Source of the DNA: G965216695 sp965216695
GTDB lineage: Bacteria; Pseudomonadota; Gammaproteobacteria; Pseudomonadales; Azotimanducaceae
DNA length: 64,000 bases
NCBI GenBank assembly: GCA_965216695.1
Contig: OZ244212.1
Coordinates: forward strand, 3,162,001-3,226,000
Direction: 5' to 3'
Below the pieces are notes generated by a model, which saw only the letters and a list, made by a program, of their open reading frames with translations, was not told the origin of the DNA and did not search any database. The position numbers and the translations under genes were made by a program. The first letter of the stretch is position 1. Each line of letters opens with the position of its first letter. Positions 47,534 to 58,929 of this stretch are shown here, piece by piece.

Positions 47534-48478
47534 GTGTCCGGCGAGCTGGATTCCGAAGCCCTTGATCAGTTAGTCGCACGCCTGGTCGAGTCTCAAGGGG
47601 TGGTGCCGCTGCCGGCGGCTCTGGCGGGCCGGGTCGATGTGCTGACGCGTCAATTGGGTCTTGAAGCGACGGCGGGCGGGGTGCGTATTCCCGATAGTAT
47701 CGAGCTCCTGAACGTACCCAGCGTGCTCAACGACCTGAGTCCGGACTCCACAAGGTGGCTCGAGGAACTGCGGGTACTGCCGAGCGTGCGCTCCACCAAT
47801 TCCTGGCTGCGTGACCGTGCGGGTTCGCAGGCGGGGCTTGTGGTTACCACGGAGCTGCAATATGCGGGACGAGGCCGGCGTGGTCGCACGTGGCTCGGAA
47901 ACTTCGGACGCAATATCGCGGTTACGCTGGGGTTCGCTGTCGCCAGTCCGCCGGATCGGCTGGGTGGACTGAGTCTGATGGTGGGTCTGGGGGTGCGCGA
48001 CGCGCTGGCAGACCTCGGCGTTGCGGATGTGGGCGTCAAGTGGCCGAATGACATCTTTCTGCGCGAGCGGAAGCTCGGAGGCATTCTGATCGAACTGGTC
48101 GGGATCGCACCCAGCCTGCATGCGCTCGTGGGGATTGGACTCAATCTGGACATTGCGGCTCGGCGGGCAGACCTTGACCAACCGGCGGCTGACCTTGCGT
48201 CTGCCGGATACCGGGTATCTCGAAACACCCTTCTTGCGCGCGTGATCGACCGGGTCGTTGCGCGCGTGGGGGCGTTTGAGCGCGACGGATTCGACGGCTG
48301 CGTCGACGAGTTCAACCGAAACCATGTGCTCCATCGCAAGCGATGCGTGGTGCTTCAGGGCGACCAACGCACGGAGGGGTTGGTATTGGGCGTTGATTCC
48401 AGAGGTGCGCTCGAGATGGATGTTGCAGGCGTCGCCAACCGGTACGCCAGTGGCGAGGTGTCGCTTCGCCGCGTTTGA
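47534..48478 (+). CDS. birA: Biotin-protein ligase with reduced N-terminal DNA-binding domain
   Basis: Makes biotinyl-AMP and transfers biotin to the carboxyl carrier protein. The catalytic domain is complete: GRGRRGRTW biotin loop, KWPNDIFL with the catalytic Lys, GGILIEL, and a C-terminal SH3-like domain. Ahead of it, E. coli BirA has a winged helix; here the segment from the first helix to IELLN is about 13 residues shorter and no recognition helix is evident, so repression of biotin genes may be lost. GTG 47534 follows GGAGGA. coaX, the usual next gene, is absent. Confidence 0.9.
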   Translation: MSGELDSEALDQLVARLVESQGVVPLPAALAGRVDVLTRQLGLEATAGGVRIPDSIELLNVPSVLNDLSPDSTRWLEELRVLPSVRSTNSWLRDRAGSQAGLVVTTELQYAGRGRRGRTWLGNFGRNIAVTLGFAVASPPDRLGGLSLMVGLGVRDALADLGVADVGVKWPNDIFLRERKLGGILIELVGIAPSLHALVGIGLNLDIAARRADLDQPAADLASAGYRVSRNTLLARVIDRVVARVGAFERDGFDGCVDEFNRNHVLHRKRCVVLQGDQRTEGLVLGVDSRGALEMDVAGVANRYASGEVSLRRV

Positions 48479-48542
48479 GCGCAAGAGGCTCTGTTCCAAC
48501 TGGACGTTCGGAGTACTGCGTGCTTGCCGGTACGGAGGTCCG

Positions 48543-49289
48543 ATGGCAATATCCGCGCCCGTGCACTATATGCAGTGGTTGATTCGTAACAGTCGACTGG
48601 TGGTGGGCGTACTCGTCGCCGCCAACGTCTCGCTCTCTGTGCTGTGGGCCTATGCCCAGCCGGGCCAGGACGCGGATCTGCCGCAGATTCAGCCGACCCT
48701 CAAGCTCATTCGCCCGGCGCAACCGGTTGCGGCCGCGGACGCTGGTTCAGCCCATTTGAATGCGGCGGTCGATGGGGTCGCGCCCACGGGCACGGCACCC
48801 GGACCCATTGCGCCACTGGCGAAGTCCGGGGAGCCCACCGCAGGGGACATTGACCCTGCCCACGCGGCAATTTGTCAGGCGTTTGGCCCTTTCACCGATG
48901 AAAACGAAGCGCGGGCGTTCCGCGATCTGGCCATCGGGCGGCCCGGTGGTGCTCAGATTCACCGGTCGGAGATCAGCGGGCGCTCAGATTACATGGTCTA
49001 CATCGAACCGCTCGGCTCACCGCAGCGCGCCCGCAGGGTCCTGCGTGCGCTGCAAAGTCGAGACATAGACACGCACCTCATTTCCAACAATGCGCTGAGC
49101 GTGGGGGTGTTCAGCGAGCGCCCGCGGGCCCTGGCGCAGCAATCGAGAATCACTGGCCTGGGTTACGAAGTGGGGATCGAAGAGCTGAGCCGCCGGCACA
49201 GCGTTTTTCATGTTCTTGTGCAGAATCCGCCGGCAACCCCGCTGCCGAGGGAGCCGGCCGGCCTGTGCTCGGACATTGCGCCTTCATAA
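48543..49289 (+). CDS. SPOR-domain protein
   Basis: A 248-residue inner-membrane protein: one helix (about 17-37), a Pro/Ala-rich periplasmic linker (45-105), and a C-terminal SPOR-like domain (about 112-190, CQAFGPFTDENEARAF and DYMVYIEPLGS). SPOR domains bind denuded glycan at the division site. ATG 48543 has GGAGGT 5 nt upstream. A SPOR protein after birA-coaX is usual in Pseudomonas; here it follows birA directly. A promoter for the tRNA cluster overlaps its 3' end. Confidence 0.75.
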   Translation: MAISAPVHYMQWLIRNSRLVVGVLVAANVSLSVLWAYAQPGQDADLPQIQPTLKLIRPAQPVAAADAGSAHLNAAVDGVAPTGTAPGPIAPLAKSGEPTAGDIDPAHAAICQAFGPFTDENEARAFRDLAIGRPGGAQIHRSEISGRSDYMVYIEPLGSPQRARRVLRALQSRDIDTHLISNNALSVGVFSERPRALAQQSRITGLGYEVGIEELSRRHSVFHVLVQNPPATPLPREPAGLCSDIAPS

Positions 49290-49304
49290 GTCTTTCTATA
49301 GAAT
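49276..49304 (+). promoter_or_regulatory. Promoter for the tRNA-tuf cluster
   Basis: TTGCGC (49276-49281) and TAGAAT (49299-49304) with a 17-nt spacer, 14 nt before tRNA-Thr and overlapping the end of the SPOR gene. The spacing matches the initiator-tRNA promoter. Confidence 0.6.
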
Positions 49305-49318
49305 CCGGCTCCCATTTT

Positions 49319-49394
49319 GCCGCCATAGCTCAGCAGGTAGAGCAGCTCACTTGTAATGAGAAGGTCCCGAGTTCGATTCTTGGTGGCGGCACCA
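49319..49394 (+). tRNA. tRNA-Thr (TGT)
   Basis: A 76-nt tRNA with acceptor GCCGCCA/TGGCGGC, anticodon TGT and encoded CCA. The first anticodon-stem pair is a G-A mismatch. It heads a Thr-Tyr-Gly-Thr-tuf cluster, the order of E. coli thrU-tyrU-glyT-thrT-tufB. Confidence 0.95.
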
Positions 49395-49442
49395 GGGTAG
49401 AACCAATAGCATAAGTGATTGGTTTTAAAGACATTTAGCGCA

Positions 49443-49483
49443 TGCCTCCGTAACGCGCAGTTACGGGGGGCATAGGCTTTTTT
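49443..49483 (+). terminator. Terminator-like hairpin inside the tRNA cluster
   Basis: TGCCTCCGTAAC (49443-49454) pairs over 12 bp with GTTACGGGGGGCA (49460-49472), and six T follow after 5 nt. The T run is offset, so termination may be partial; it could lower transcription beyond tRNA-Thr or serve in processing. Confidence 0.45.
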
Positions 49484-49505
49484 GCATTTGTGGTTTGTGA
49501 ATCTC

Positions 49506-49593
<88 letters not shown>

Positions 49594-49655
49594 TACAACG
49601 AGGGCGTACGAGTTCGAGATGGAAGAGTTCGGGACACATAAAGGCACGAATAGAT

Positions 49656-49707
49656 AAAGGTACAAAGGTCAAAGGTACAACGGTAAAGGTCAGAGAGAGA
49701 AAGGTAC
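49656..49707 (+). repeat. AAAGGTAC/AAAGGTC short repeats
   Basis: AAAGGTAC occurs at 49656, 49671 and 49700 with AAAGGTC at 49664 and 49685, a loose period of about 15 nt, between tRNA-Tyr and tRNA-Gly. The 160-nt spacer has no gene. Confidence 0.6.
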
Positions 49708-49750
49708 GGGCAGATTGCGGCGCTGAAACGACGGATTGAATCATCGGGCC

Positions 49751-49824
49751 GCGGGTATAGTTCAGAGGCAGAACCTCAGCCTTCCAAGCTGATGACGCGG
49801 GTTCGATTCCCGCTACCCGCTCCA
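49751..49824 (+). tRNA. tRNA-Gly (TCC)
   Basis: A 74-nt tRNA with acceptor GCGGGTA/TACCCGC, anticodon TCC and encoded CCA (discriminator T). Confidence 0.95.
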
Positions 49825-49896
49825 ACAGAGCGCCGCGGACCGATTTACGGAAGATTTCAGCGGTAACAGACGCTGATATCTCCTTGAAGGTTCACG

Positions 49897-49972
<76 letters not shown>

Positions 49973-50067
49973 GTTGAGAACGAGTAACAAAAATTGGCGC
50001 GACTCAGTCACACGCTGAGCGCATAGCACACAGACATCGAGCACAGCACCGGGTACAGAGGAACGAC

Positions 50068-51258
50068 ATGGGAAAAGAAAAATTTGAGCGTACGAAGCCG
50101 CACGTAAACGTGGGAACGATAGGTCACGTAGACCATGGTAAGACGACGTTGACGGCGGCGTTGACGCGCGTGTGTTCGGAGGAATTTGGTGGAGAGGTGA
50201 AGGCTTTCGACCAGATTGACAATGCGCCGGAAGAGCGTGAGCGAGGCATTACGATTGCGACGGCGCACGTGGAGTACGAGTCGGAGTCGCGTCACTACGC
50301 GCACGTGGACTGTCCGGGTCACGCGGATTATGTGAAGAACATGATCACGGGTGCGGCGCAGATGGACGGAGCGATTCTGGTGGTGAGTGCAGCGGACGGT
50401 CCGATGCCGCAGACGCGTGAGCACATTCTGTTGAGCCGTCAGGTAGGTGTGCCGCGGATTGTGGTGTTCATGAACAAAGCGGACATGGTTGACGACGAAG
50501 AGCTTCTGGAACTGGTGGAGATGGAAGTTCGGGAGTTGCTGGACCAGTACGAGTTTCCGGGTGACGACACGCCGATCATCGTGGGCAGTGCATTGAAGGC
50601 GCTGGAAGGGGATACGTCGGAGATTGGTGTTGAGTCGGTGAAGAAGCTGGTAGCGGCGCTGGATGAGTACATTCCGGAGCCGGAGCGTCCGGTGGATCAG
50701 CCGTTTCTGATGCCGATTGAGGATGTGTTTTCGATTTCGGGTCGAGGGACGGTGGTTACGGGCCGTATTGCGCGTGGCATTGTGAAGGTAGGAGACGATG
50801 TAGCGATTGTGGGCATCCGTGACACGCAGCAGACGACGTGTACGGGTGTTGAGATGTTTCGCAAGCTGCTGGACGAGGGTCGAGCGGGCGAGAATGTGGG
50901 AGTGTTGTTGCGCGGTACGAAGCGTGACGAGGTTGAGCGTGGTCAGGTGTTGTCGAAGCCTGGGACGATCACGCCGCATACGAACTTTGAGAGTGAAGTG
51001 TATGTGTTGAGCAAGGATGAGGGAGGTCGTCATACGCCGTTTTTCAAGGGTTATCGTCCGCAGTTCTTTTTTGAGACGACGGATGTGACGGGGACGTGTG
51101 AGTTGCCGACGGATGTTGAGATGGTGATGCCTGGCGACAATGTGAACATGACGGTGACGTTGATCAGTCCGATTGCGATGGAGGAAGGTCAGCGTTTTGC
51201 GATCCGAGAAGGCGGTCGCACCGTGGGTGCCGGCGTCGTTACCAAAATCATAGAGTAG
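50068..51258 (+). CDS. tuf: Elongation factor Tu
   Basis: GTPase (396 residues) that brings aminoacyl-tRNA to the ribosome. GHVDHGKT, DCPGHADY, MNKAD and GSALKAL mark the G domain; domains II and III are complete. Codon use is odd: 30 of 32 Thr codons are ACG, Ala is nearly all GCG, and no GTC, GCC, ACC or TCC occurs until the last dozen codons (from about 51222), which suddenly use ACC, GCC and GTC. The bias also opens a 341-residue antisense frame. It is the tufB-type copy after tRNA-Thr; a second copy probably follows rpsG-fusA outside the window. Confidence 0.97.
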   Translation: MGKEKFERTKPHVNVGTIGHVDHGKTTLTAALTRVCSEEFGGEVKAFDQIDNAPEERERGITIATAHVEYESESRHYAHVDCPGHADYVKNMITGAAQMDGAILVVSAADGPMPQTREHILLSRQVGVPRIVVFMNKADMVDDEELLELVEMEVRELLDQYEFPGDDTPIIVGSALKALEGDTSEIGVESVKKLVAALDEYIPEPERPVDQPFLMPIEDVFSISGRGTVVTGRIARGIVKVGDDVAIVGIRDTQQTTCTGVEMFRKLLDEGRAGENVGVLLRGTKRDEVERGQVLSKPGTITPHTNFESEVYVLSKDEGGRHTPFFKGYRPQFFFETTDVTGTCELPTDVEMVMPGDNVNMTVTLISPIAMEEGQRFAIREGGRTVGAGVVTKIIE

Positions 51259-51280
51259 TCCAAAGGGTAATTTAGGAAGA

Positions 51281-51356
51281 AGGCCAGTAGCTCAATTGGT
51301 AGAGCAGCGGTCTCCAAAACCGCAGGTTGGGGGTTCGATTCCCTCCTGGCCTGCCA
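51281..51356 (+). tRNA. tRNA-Trp (CCA)
   Basis: A 76-nt tRNA with acceptor AGGCCAG/CTGGCCT, anticodon CCA, discriminator G and encoded CCA, between tuf and secE as in E. coli and Pseudomonas. Confidence 0.96.
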
Positions 51357-51369
51357 ACGGAAGAACGAG

Positions 51370-51738
51370 TTGAACGCAAAAGCGGAAGCAGGCAGCGGTG
51401 TGCTGGACAAGCTGAAGTGGGTCGTCGTGTTGGCGCTCGCGGGTGGCGGCGTGTTTGCGAACTGGTTTTATCAAGACCAGCCGTTGCTCTATCGGGTTAT
51501 CGGCCTGCTCGTACTTGCGTTGGTCGCCGCCTTCCTTGCGCTGCAGACCGAGCGTGGCAAGGCAACTTGGACGCTGCTGCGGGAAGCGCGCGGAGAGATA
51601 CGCCGTGTCGTCTGGCCAACGCGCAACGAAACCGCGCAAACGACCGTGATCGTGCTCATTCTGGTCGTGGTCTTTGCGTTCATTCTGTGGGCGCTCGATT
51701 CGCTTCTGGGATGGCTCGTGAAGTCGATCATAGGTTAG
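51370..51738 (+). CDS. secE: Preprotein translocase subunit SecE
   Basis: A 122-residue inner-membrane protein with three helices (about 15-33, 38-58 and 92-116). The conserved amphipathic stretch EARGEIRRVVWPTRNET before the last helix is the SecE signature that clamps SecY. The start is TTG 51370 after GGAAG; no ATG fits. It is 8 nt before nusG. Confidence 0.93.
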   Translation: MNAKAEAGSGVLDKLKWVVVLALAGGGVFANWFYQDQPLLYRVIGLLVLALVAAFLALQTERGKATWTLLREARGEIRRVVWPTRNETAQTTVIVLILVVVFAFILWALDSLLGWLVKSIIG

Positions 51739-51746
51739 GCAGACAC

Positions 51747-52280
51747 ATGTCGAAGAAATGGTATGTCGTGCACGCGTACTCGGGTTTCGAGAAAAACGTG
51801 GCGCGCTCGCTCAAGGAACGCATCGAGCTTTCCACTCTGAAAGAGTTTTTCGGCGAGATTATGGTGCCGACCGAAGAAGTCGTTGAGATGCGTGCAGGAC
51901 AGAAGCGGCGCAGCGAGCGTAAATTTTTTCCTGGCTACGTGCTCGTGGAAATGGAACTCAATGATGACACATGGCATCTCGTGAAAGAGACGCCTCGGGT
52001 CATGGGCTTCATCGGCGGCAAGGCAGACCAGCCGGCACCGCTTACCGCCGCCGAAGCCGACGCGATCCTCGACCGGGTAGCAGCCGGCAGCGAGTCGGCC
52101 AAGCCGAAGACGATATTCGAACCCGGCGAGATCGTGCGGGTTATCGACGGTCCGTTCAACGATTTCAACGGTGTCGTCGAAGAGGTGAACTACGAGAAGA
52201 GCCGGTTGCAGGTGGCAGTGACGATTTTCGGGCGATCCACGCCCGTGGAACTGGACTTCGGCCAGGTCGAAAAGGGCTGA
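51747..52280 (+). CDS. nusG: Transcription antitermination factor NusG
   Basis: A 177-residue two-domain factor (E. coli 181) that bridges RNA polymerase to Rho or S10. The N-terminal domain has WYVVHAYSGFEKNVARSL and FFPGYVLVEM; the C-terminal KOW domain has GEIVRVIDGPFNDFNGVVEEV in pieces (VIDGPFNDF). ATG 51747 is 8 nt after secE. A longer frame from 51327 overlaps secE and is not used. Confidence 0.96.
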   Translation: MSKKWYVVHAYSGFEKNVARSLKERIELSTLKEFFGEIMVPTEEVVEMRAGQKRRSERKFFPGYVLVEMELNDDTWHLVKETPRVMGFIGGKADQPAPLTAAEADAILDRVAAGSESAKPKTIFEPGEIVRVIDGPFNDFNGVVEEVNYEKSRLQVAVTIFGRSTPVELDFGQVEKG

Positions 52281-52349
52281 CGACGCCCGCATTTAACAGC
52301 TAACAGCTAAACAACAGCAGTAAGACGAAACAGACACAGGCTCAAGCAG

Positions 52350-52781
52350 ATGGCAAAGAAAGTCGAAGCCTATATAAAGCTGCAGGTACCCGCGGGGCAG
52401 GCCAATCCGAGCCCGCCGGTAGGTCCTGCGCTTGGTCAGCACGGCGTCAACATTATGGATTTCTGTAAAGCGTTCAATGCGCAGACGCAGTCCATGGAGC
52501 AGGGCATGCCGATCCCCGTCGTAATCACGGTTTATTCGGATCGCAGCTTCACGTTCATCACCAAGACGCCACCGGCGGCGGTATTGCTGCGCAAGGCGGC
52601 GAAGATCAATAAAGGCAGCGGTACACCCAACACTTCCAAGGTTGGCAAGGTAAACCGCGCCCAGCTCGAAGAGATTGCACAACTGAAGATGCCTGACCTC
52701 ACGGCGGCCGACATGGACGCCGCGGTTCGCACGATCGCGGGCAGTGCGCGCAGTGCGGGTATCGACGTAGAAGGGGTATAG
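52350..52781 (+). CDS. rplK: 50S ribosomal protein L11
   Basis: A 143-residue protein of the GTPase-associated centre that binds 23S rRNA and is needed for RelA activation. QVPAGQANPSPPVGPALGQHGVNIMDFCK (Pro-rich N-terminal domain) and the C-terminal GTPNTSKVGK RNA-binding loop are present. It opens the L11 operon with rplA. Confidence 0.97.
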   Translation: MAKKVEAYIKLQVPAGQANPSPPVGPALGQHGVNIMDFCKAFNAQTQSMEQGMPIPVVITVYSDRSFTFITKTPPAAVLLRKAAKINKGSGTPNTSKVGKVNRAQLEEIAQLKMPDLTAADMDAAVRTIAGSARSAGIDVEGV

Positions 52782-52789
52782 GCTCGGTC

Positions 52790-53485
52790 ATGGCGAAACT
52801 CACGAAACGACAAAAGCTGATTCAGGAAAAGGTAGACGCGGAGCGCAGTTATCCGCTGGGCGAGGCGGTGGACCTGCTGACGGAGATCGCGGGCGGTAAA
52901 TTTACCGAGAGCTTCGATGTGGCCGTCAATCTAGGCGTGGATCCCCGCAAGTCCGATCAGGTGGTGCGCGGCGCAACGACGTTGCCGCATGGGACGGGCA
53001 AGACCGTTCGCGTAGCCGTGTTCGCGCAGGGTGAATTGGCTGAACAGGCGCGCGCGGCGGGTGCGGACGTGGTTGGTATGGACGATCTGGCAGAGTCGAT
53101 CAACGCCGGAGAGCTGAACTTCGACGTAGTGATAGCAACCCCGGACTCCATGCGAATCGTCGGACCGCTCGGCCGGGTTCTGGGGCCGCGCGGCCTAATG
53201 CCCAATCCCAAAACAGGAACGGTTACTGCCGATGTGGAATTGGCGGTTACCAACGCCAAATCCGGGCAGATGCAGTTTCGTACCGACCGCGCGGGCATCA
53301 TTCACGGCAGCGTCGGCCAGGTTGGTTTCGATGCCGCCAAGATCCAAGAGAATGTGGAAGCGCTTATTGGTGATCTCAAGAAAGCCAAACCGGCCGCCGC
53401 CAAGGGCGTGTACCTGAAGAAGGTAACCCTCTCCACAACAATGGGTCCCGGAGTAGCAATAGATCAGGCGTCTCTGGACGTCTAA
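52790..53485 (+). CDS. rplA: 50S ribosomal protein L1
   Basis: A 231-residue protein of the L1 stalk that also represses its own operon in E. coli. Two domains are visible, with GPLGRVLGPRGLMPNPKTGTVT as family signature (LGPRGLMPNPKTGT). ATG 52790 is 8 nt after rplK. Confidence 0.97.
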   Translation: MAKLTKRQKLIQEKVDAERSYPLGEAVDLLTEIAGGKFTESFDVAVNLGVDPRKSDQVVRGATTLPHGTGKTVRVAVFAQGELAEQARAAGADVVGMDDLAESINAGELNFDVVIATPDSMRIVGPLGRVLGPRGLMPNPKTGTVTADVELAVTNAKSGQMQFRTDRAGIIHGSVGQVGFDAAKIQENVEALIGDLKKAKPAAAKGVYLKKVTLSTTMGPGVAIDQASLDV

Positions 53486-53687
53486 GTGTGCGGTAGAGAA
53501 TTTGAAGGTTGACCGGCCGGTGTGCCGGAGCCGTCAAAAACCGTCTGGCGGTGGCGCGCTCGAACGAGGCGTTAACCTTAATGGTGCCAGCGTAGATGGT
53601 GAGACCTTGGGCAATGAGATGGCGTTTCGTTTCATCGCTCGGACTCGCCGAAAGCAATTCGCCTTAGGGCGAAACTAGGAGCCGAAA
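53486..53687 (+). promoter_or_regulatory. L10 leader region
   Basis: 202 nt between rplA and rplJ without a gene. In gammaproteobacteria this leader folds into a structured RNA bound by L10-(L7/L12)4 for autogenous repression. The region holds several potential stems (CCGGCC/GGCCGG-type near 53512) and ends in AGGAG. Assignment rests on position and length. Confidence 0.55.
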
Positions 53688-54218
53688 GTGGCGTTGAGAC
53701 TCGAGCAGAAACAGGAGATTGTTTCCGAGGTTAACGAAATCGCCGGCAGTGCGTTGTCCGCTGTAGTTGCGGATTACCGCGGCCTAACGGTCGAAGAAAT
53801 GACGGTATTGCGTTCGAAAGCCCGCAGTTCCGGTGTGTTCGTGAAAGTCATCCGCAATTCGCTTGCGAAGCGCGCGGTGGCAGGCACCGAATTCGAGTGT
53901 CTGAACGATGCGCTGGTTGGGCCGACGCTGATCGCGTTCTCGCAGGAAGATCCGGGGTCTGCGGCACGGTTGTTGAAAGACTGTGTCAAGGACTACGACG
54001 ACCTGGAAGTGCGCGCCGTGTCGATCGGCGGCGAGCTGTTCGATGCGGGTTCGCTCGAGCGCGTGGCGAGTTTGCCGACGCGTGACGAGGCGATCGCGAC
54101 GCTGATGCGCGTGATGATCGCGCCCGTCGAAAAGCTGGCGCGCACCTTCTACGAGGTGCCCGGCAAGCTCGTTCGGGTGGTGGCCGCGGTCCGTGATCAG
54201 AAACAGGCGCAAGAGTAA
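53688..54218 (+). CDS. rplJ: 50S ribosomal protein L10
   Basis: Base of the L7/L12 stalk (176 residues). The N-terminal rRNA-binding domain (KQEIVSEVNEIA, VVADYRGLTVEEMT, VIRNSLAKRAV) and a C-terminal helix for L7/L12 dimers are clear. The start is GTG 53688, 6 nt after AGGAG. Confidence 0.95.
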   Translation: MALRLEQKQEIVSEVNEIAGSALSAVVADYRGLTVEEMTVLRSKARSSGVFVKVIRNSLAKRAVAGTEFECLNDALVGPTLIAFSQEDPGSAARLLKDCVKDYDDLEVRAVSIGGELFDAGSLERVASLPTRDEAIATLMRVMIAPVEKLARTFYEVPGKLVRVVAAVRDQKQAQE

Positions 54219-54258
54219 CCGACAGAAACGAATCTCGAATTTTAGGAGACGTTGAGAA

Positions 54259-54642
54259 ATGGCATTGTCCAAAGACGACATATTGAATGCGATCGCCGAC
54301 ATGAGCGTAATGGAAGTTGTGGAACTCGTTCAGTCGATGGAAGAAAAGTTTGGCGTATCCGCAGCGGCGGCCGTCGCGGTAGCGGCGGGTCCGGCGGCCG
54401 GCGGTGACGCCGGTGGCGCGGCGGAAGAACAGTCCGAGTTTACGGTAGTTCTGGCAGGCGCAGGCGACAAGAAGGTAAACGTGATCAAGGCCGTTCGGTC
54501 GATCACGGGTCTGGGTCTGAAAGAAGCGAAAGCCCTGGTAGACGAGGCACCCTCACCGATCAAGGAAGGTGTCGAGAAGGCCGAGGCAGACGAACTGAAA
54601 AAGCAACTGGAAGAGGCCGGCGCGACGGTGGAGTTGAAGTAG
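54259..54642 (+). CDS. rplL: 50S ribosomal protein L7/L12
   Basis: A 127-residue stalk protein that recruits translational GTPases. N-terminal dimer helix, an Ala/Gly-rich hinge (about 38-55) and the globular C-terminal domain EFTVVLAGAGDKKVNVIKAVRSITGLGLKEAK in pieces (VIKAVRSITGLGLKEAK). ATG 54259 is 40 nt after rplJ. Confidence 0.97.
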   Translation: MALSKDDILNAIADMSVMEVVELVQSMEEKFGVSAAAAVAVAAGPAAGGDAGGAAEEQSEFTVVLAGAGDKKVNVIKAVRSITGLGLKEAKALVDEAPSPIKEGVEKAEADELKKQLEEAGATVELK

Positions 54643-54682
54643 ATCCGCGGGTTGTCGGGTCTGCGAGGTCAAAGCACAGGGT

Positions 54683-54730
54683 CCGGCGGGGTGGAATGCA
54701 CCCCGCCGGCGTCGTGCTGCGCGCGTTTTT
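54683..54730 (+). terminator. Attenuator hairpin between rplL and rpoB
   Basis: CCGGCGGGGTG (54683-54693) and CACCCCGCCGG (54699-54709) form an 11-bp stem; a T6 run follows only at 54725-54730. E. coli has a partial terminator and RNase III site here that sets the ratio of ribosomal protein to polymerase mRNA; this hairpin probably does the same. Confidence 0.6.
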
Positions 54731-54778
54731 TACACGGCCACTCGAGTGGCGTGACACGTTTAACGATTGGAGGCACTG

Positions 54779-58852
<4,074 letters not shown>

Positions 58853-58887
58853 GTGCACGTGAGGGATCACGGAGCCACACGAATTTC

Positions 58888-58907
58888 GACCCGCCGTACG
58901 GCGGGTC
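58888..58907 (+). promoter_or_regulatory. Palindromic hairpin between rpoB and rpoC
   Basis: GACCCGCC and GGCGGGTC form a perfect 8-bp stem with a GTAC loop, 23 nt before the rpoC start. It has no T run, so mRNA stability or processing is more likely than termination. Confidence 0.45.
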
Positions 58908-58929
58908 ATCGATTGCTGGAGGAAAGGCA

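Noticed and set aside
50008..51033. 341-residue open frame antisense to tuf
   Set aside because: It arises from the G-ending codon bias of tuf; the product is His/Arg/Leu-rich low complexity and has no family features.
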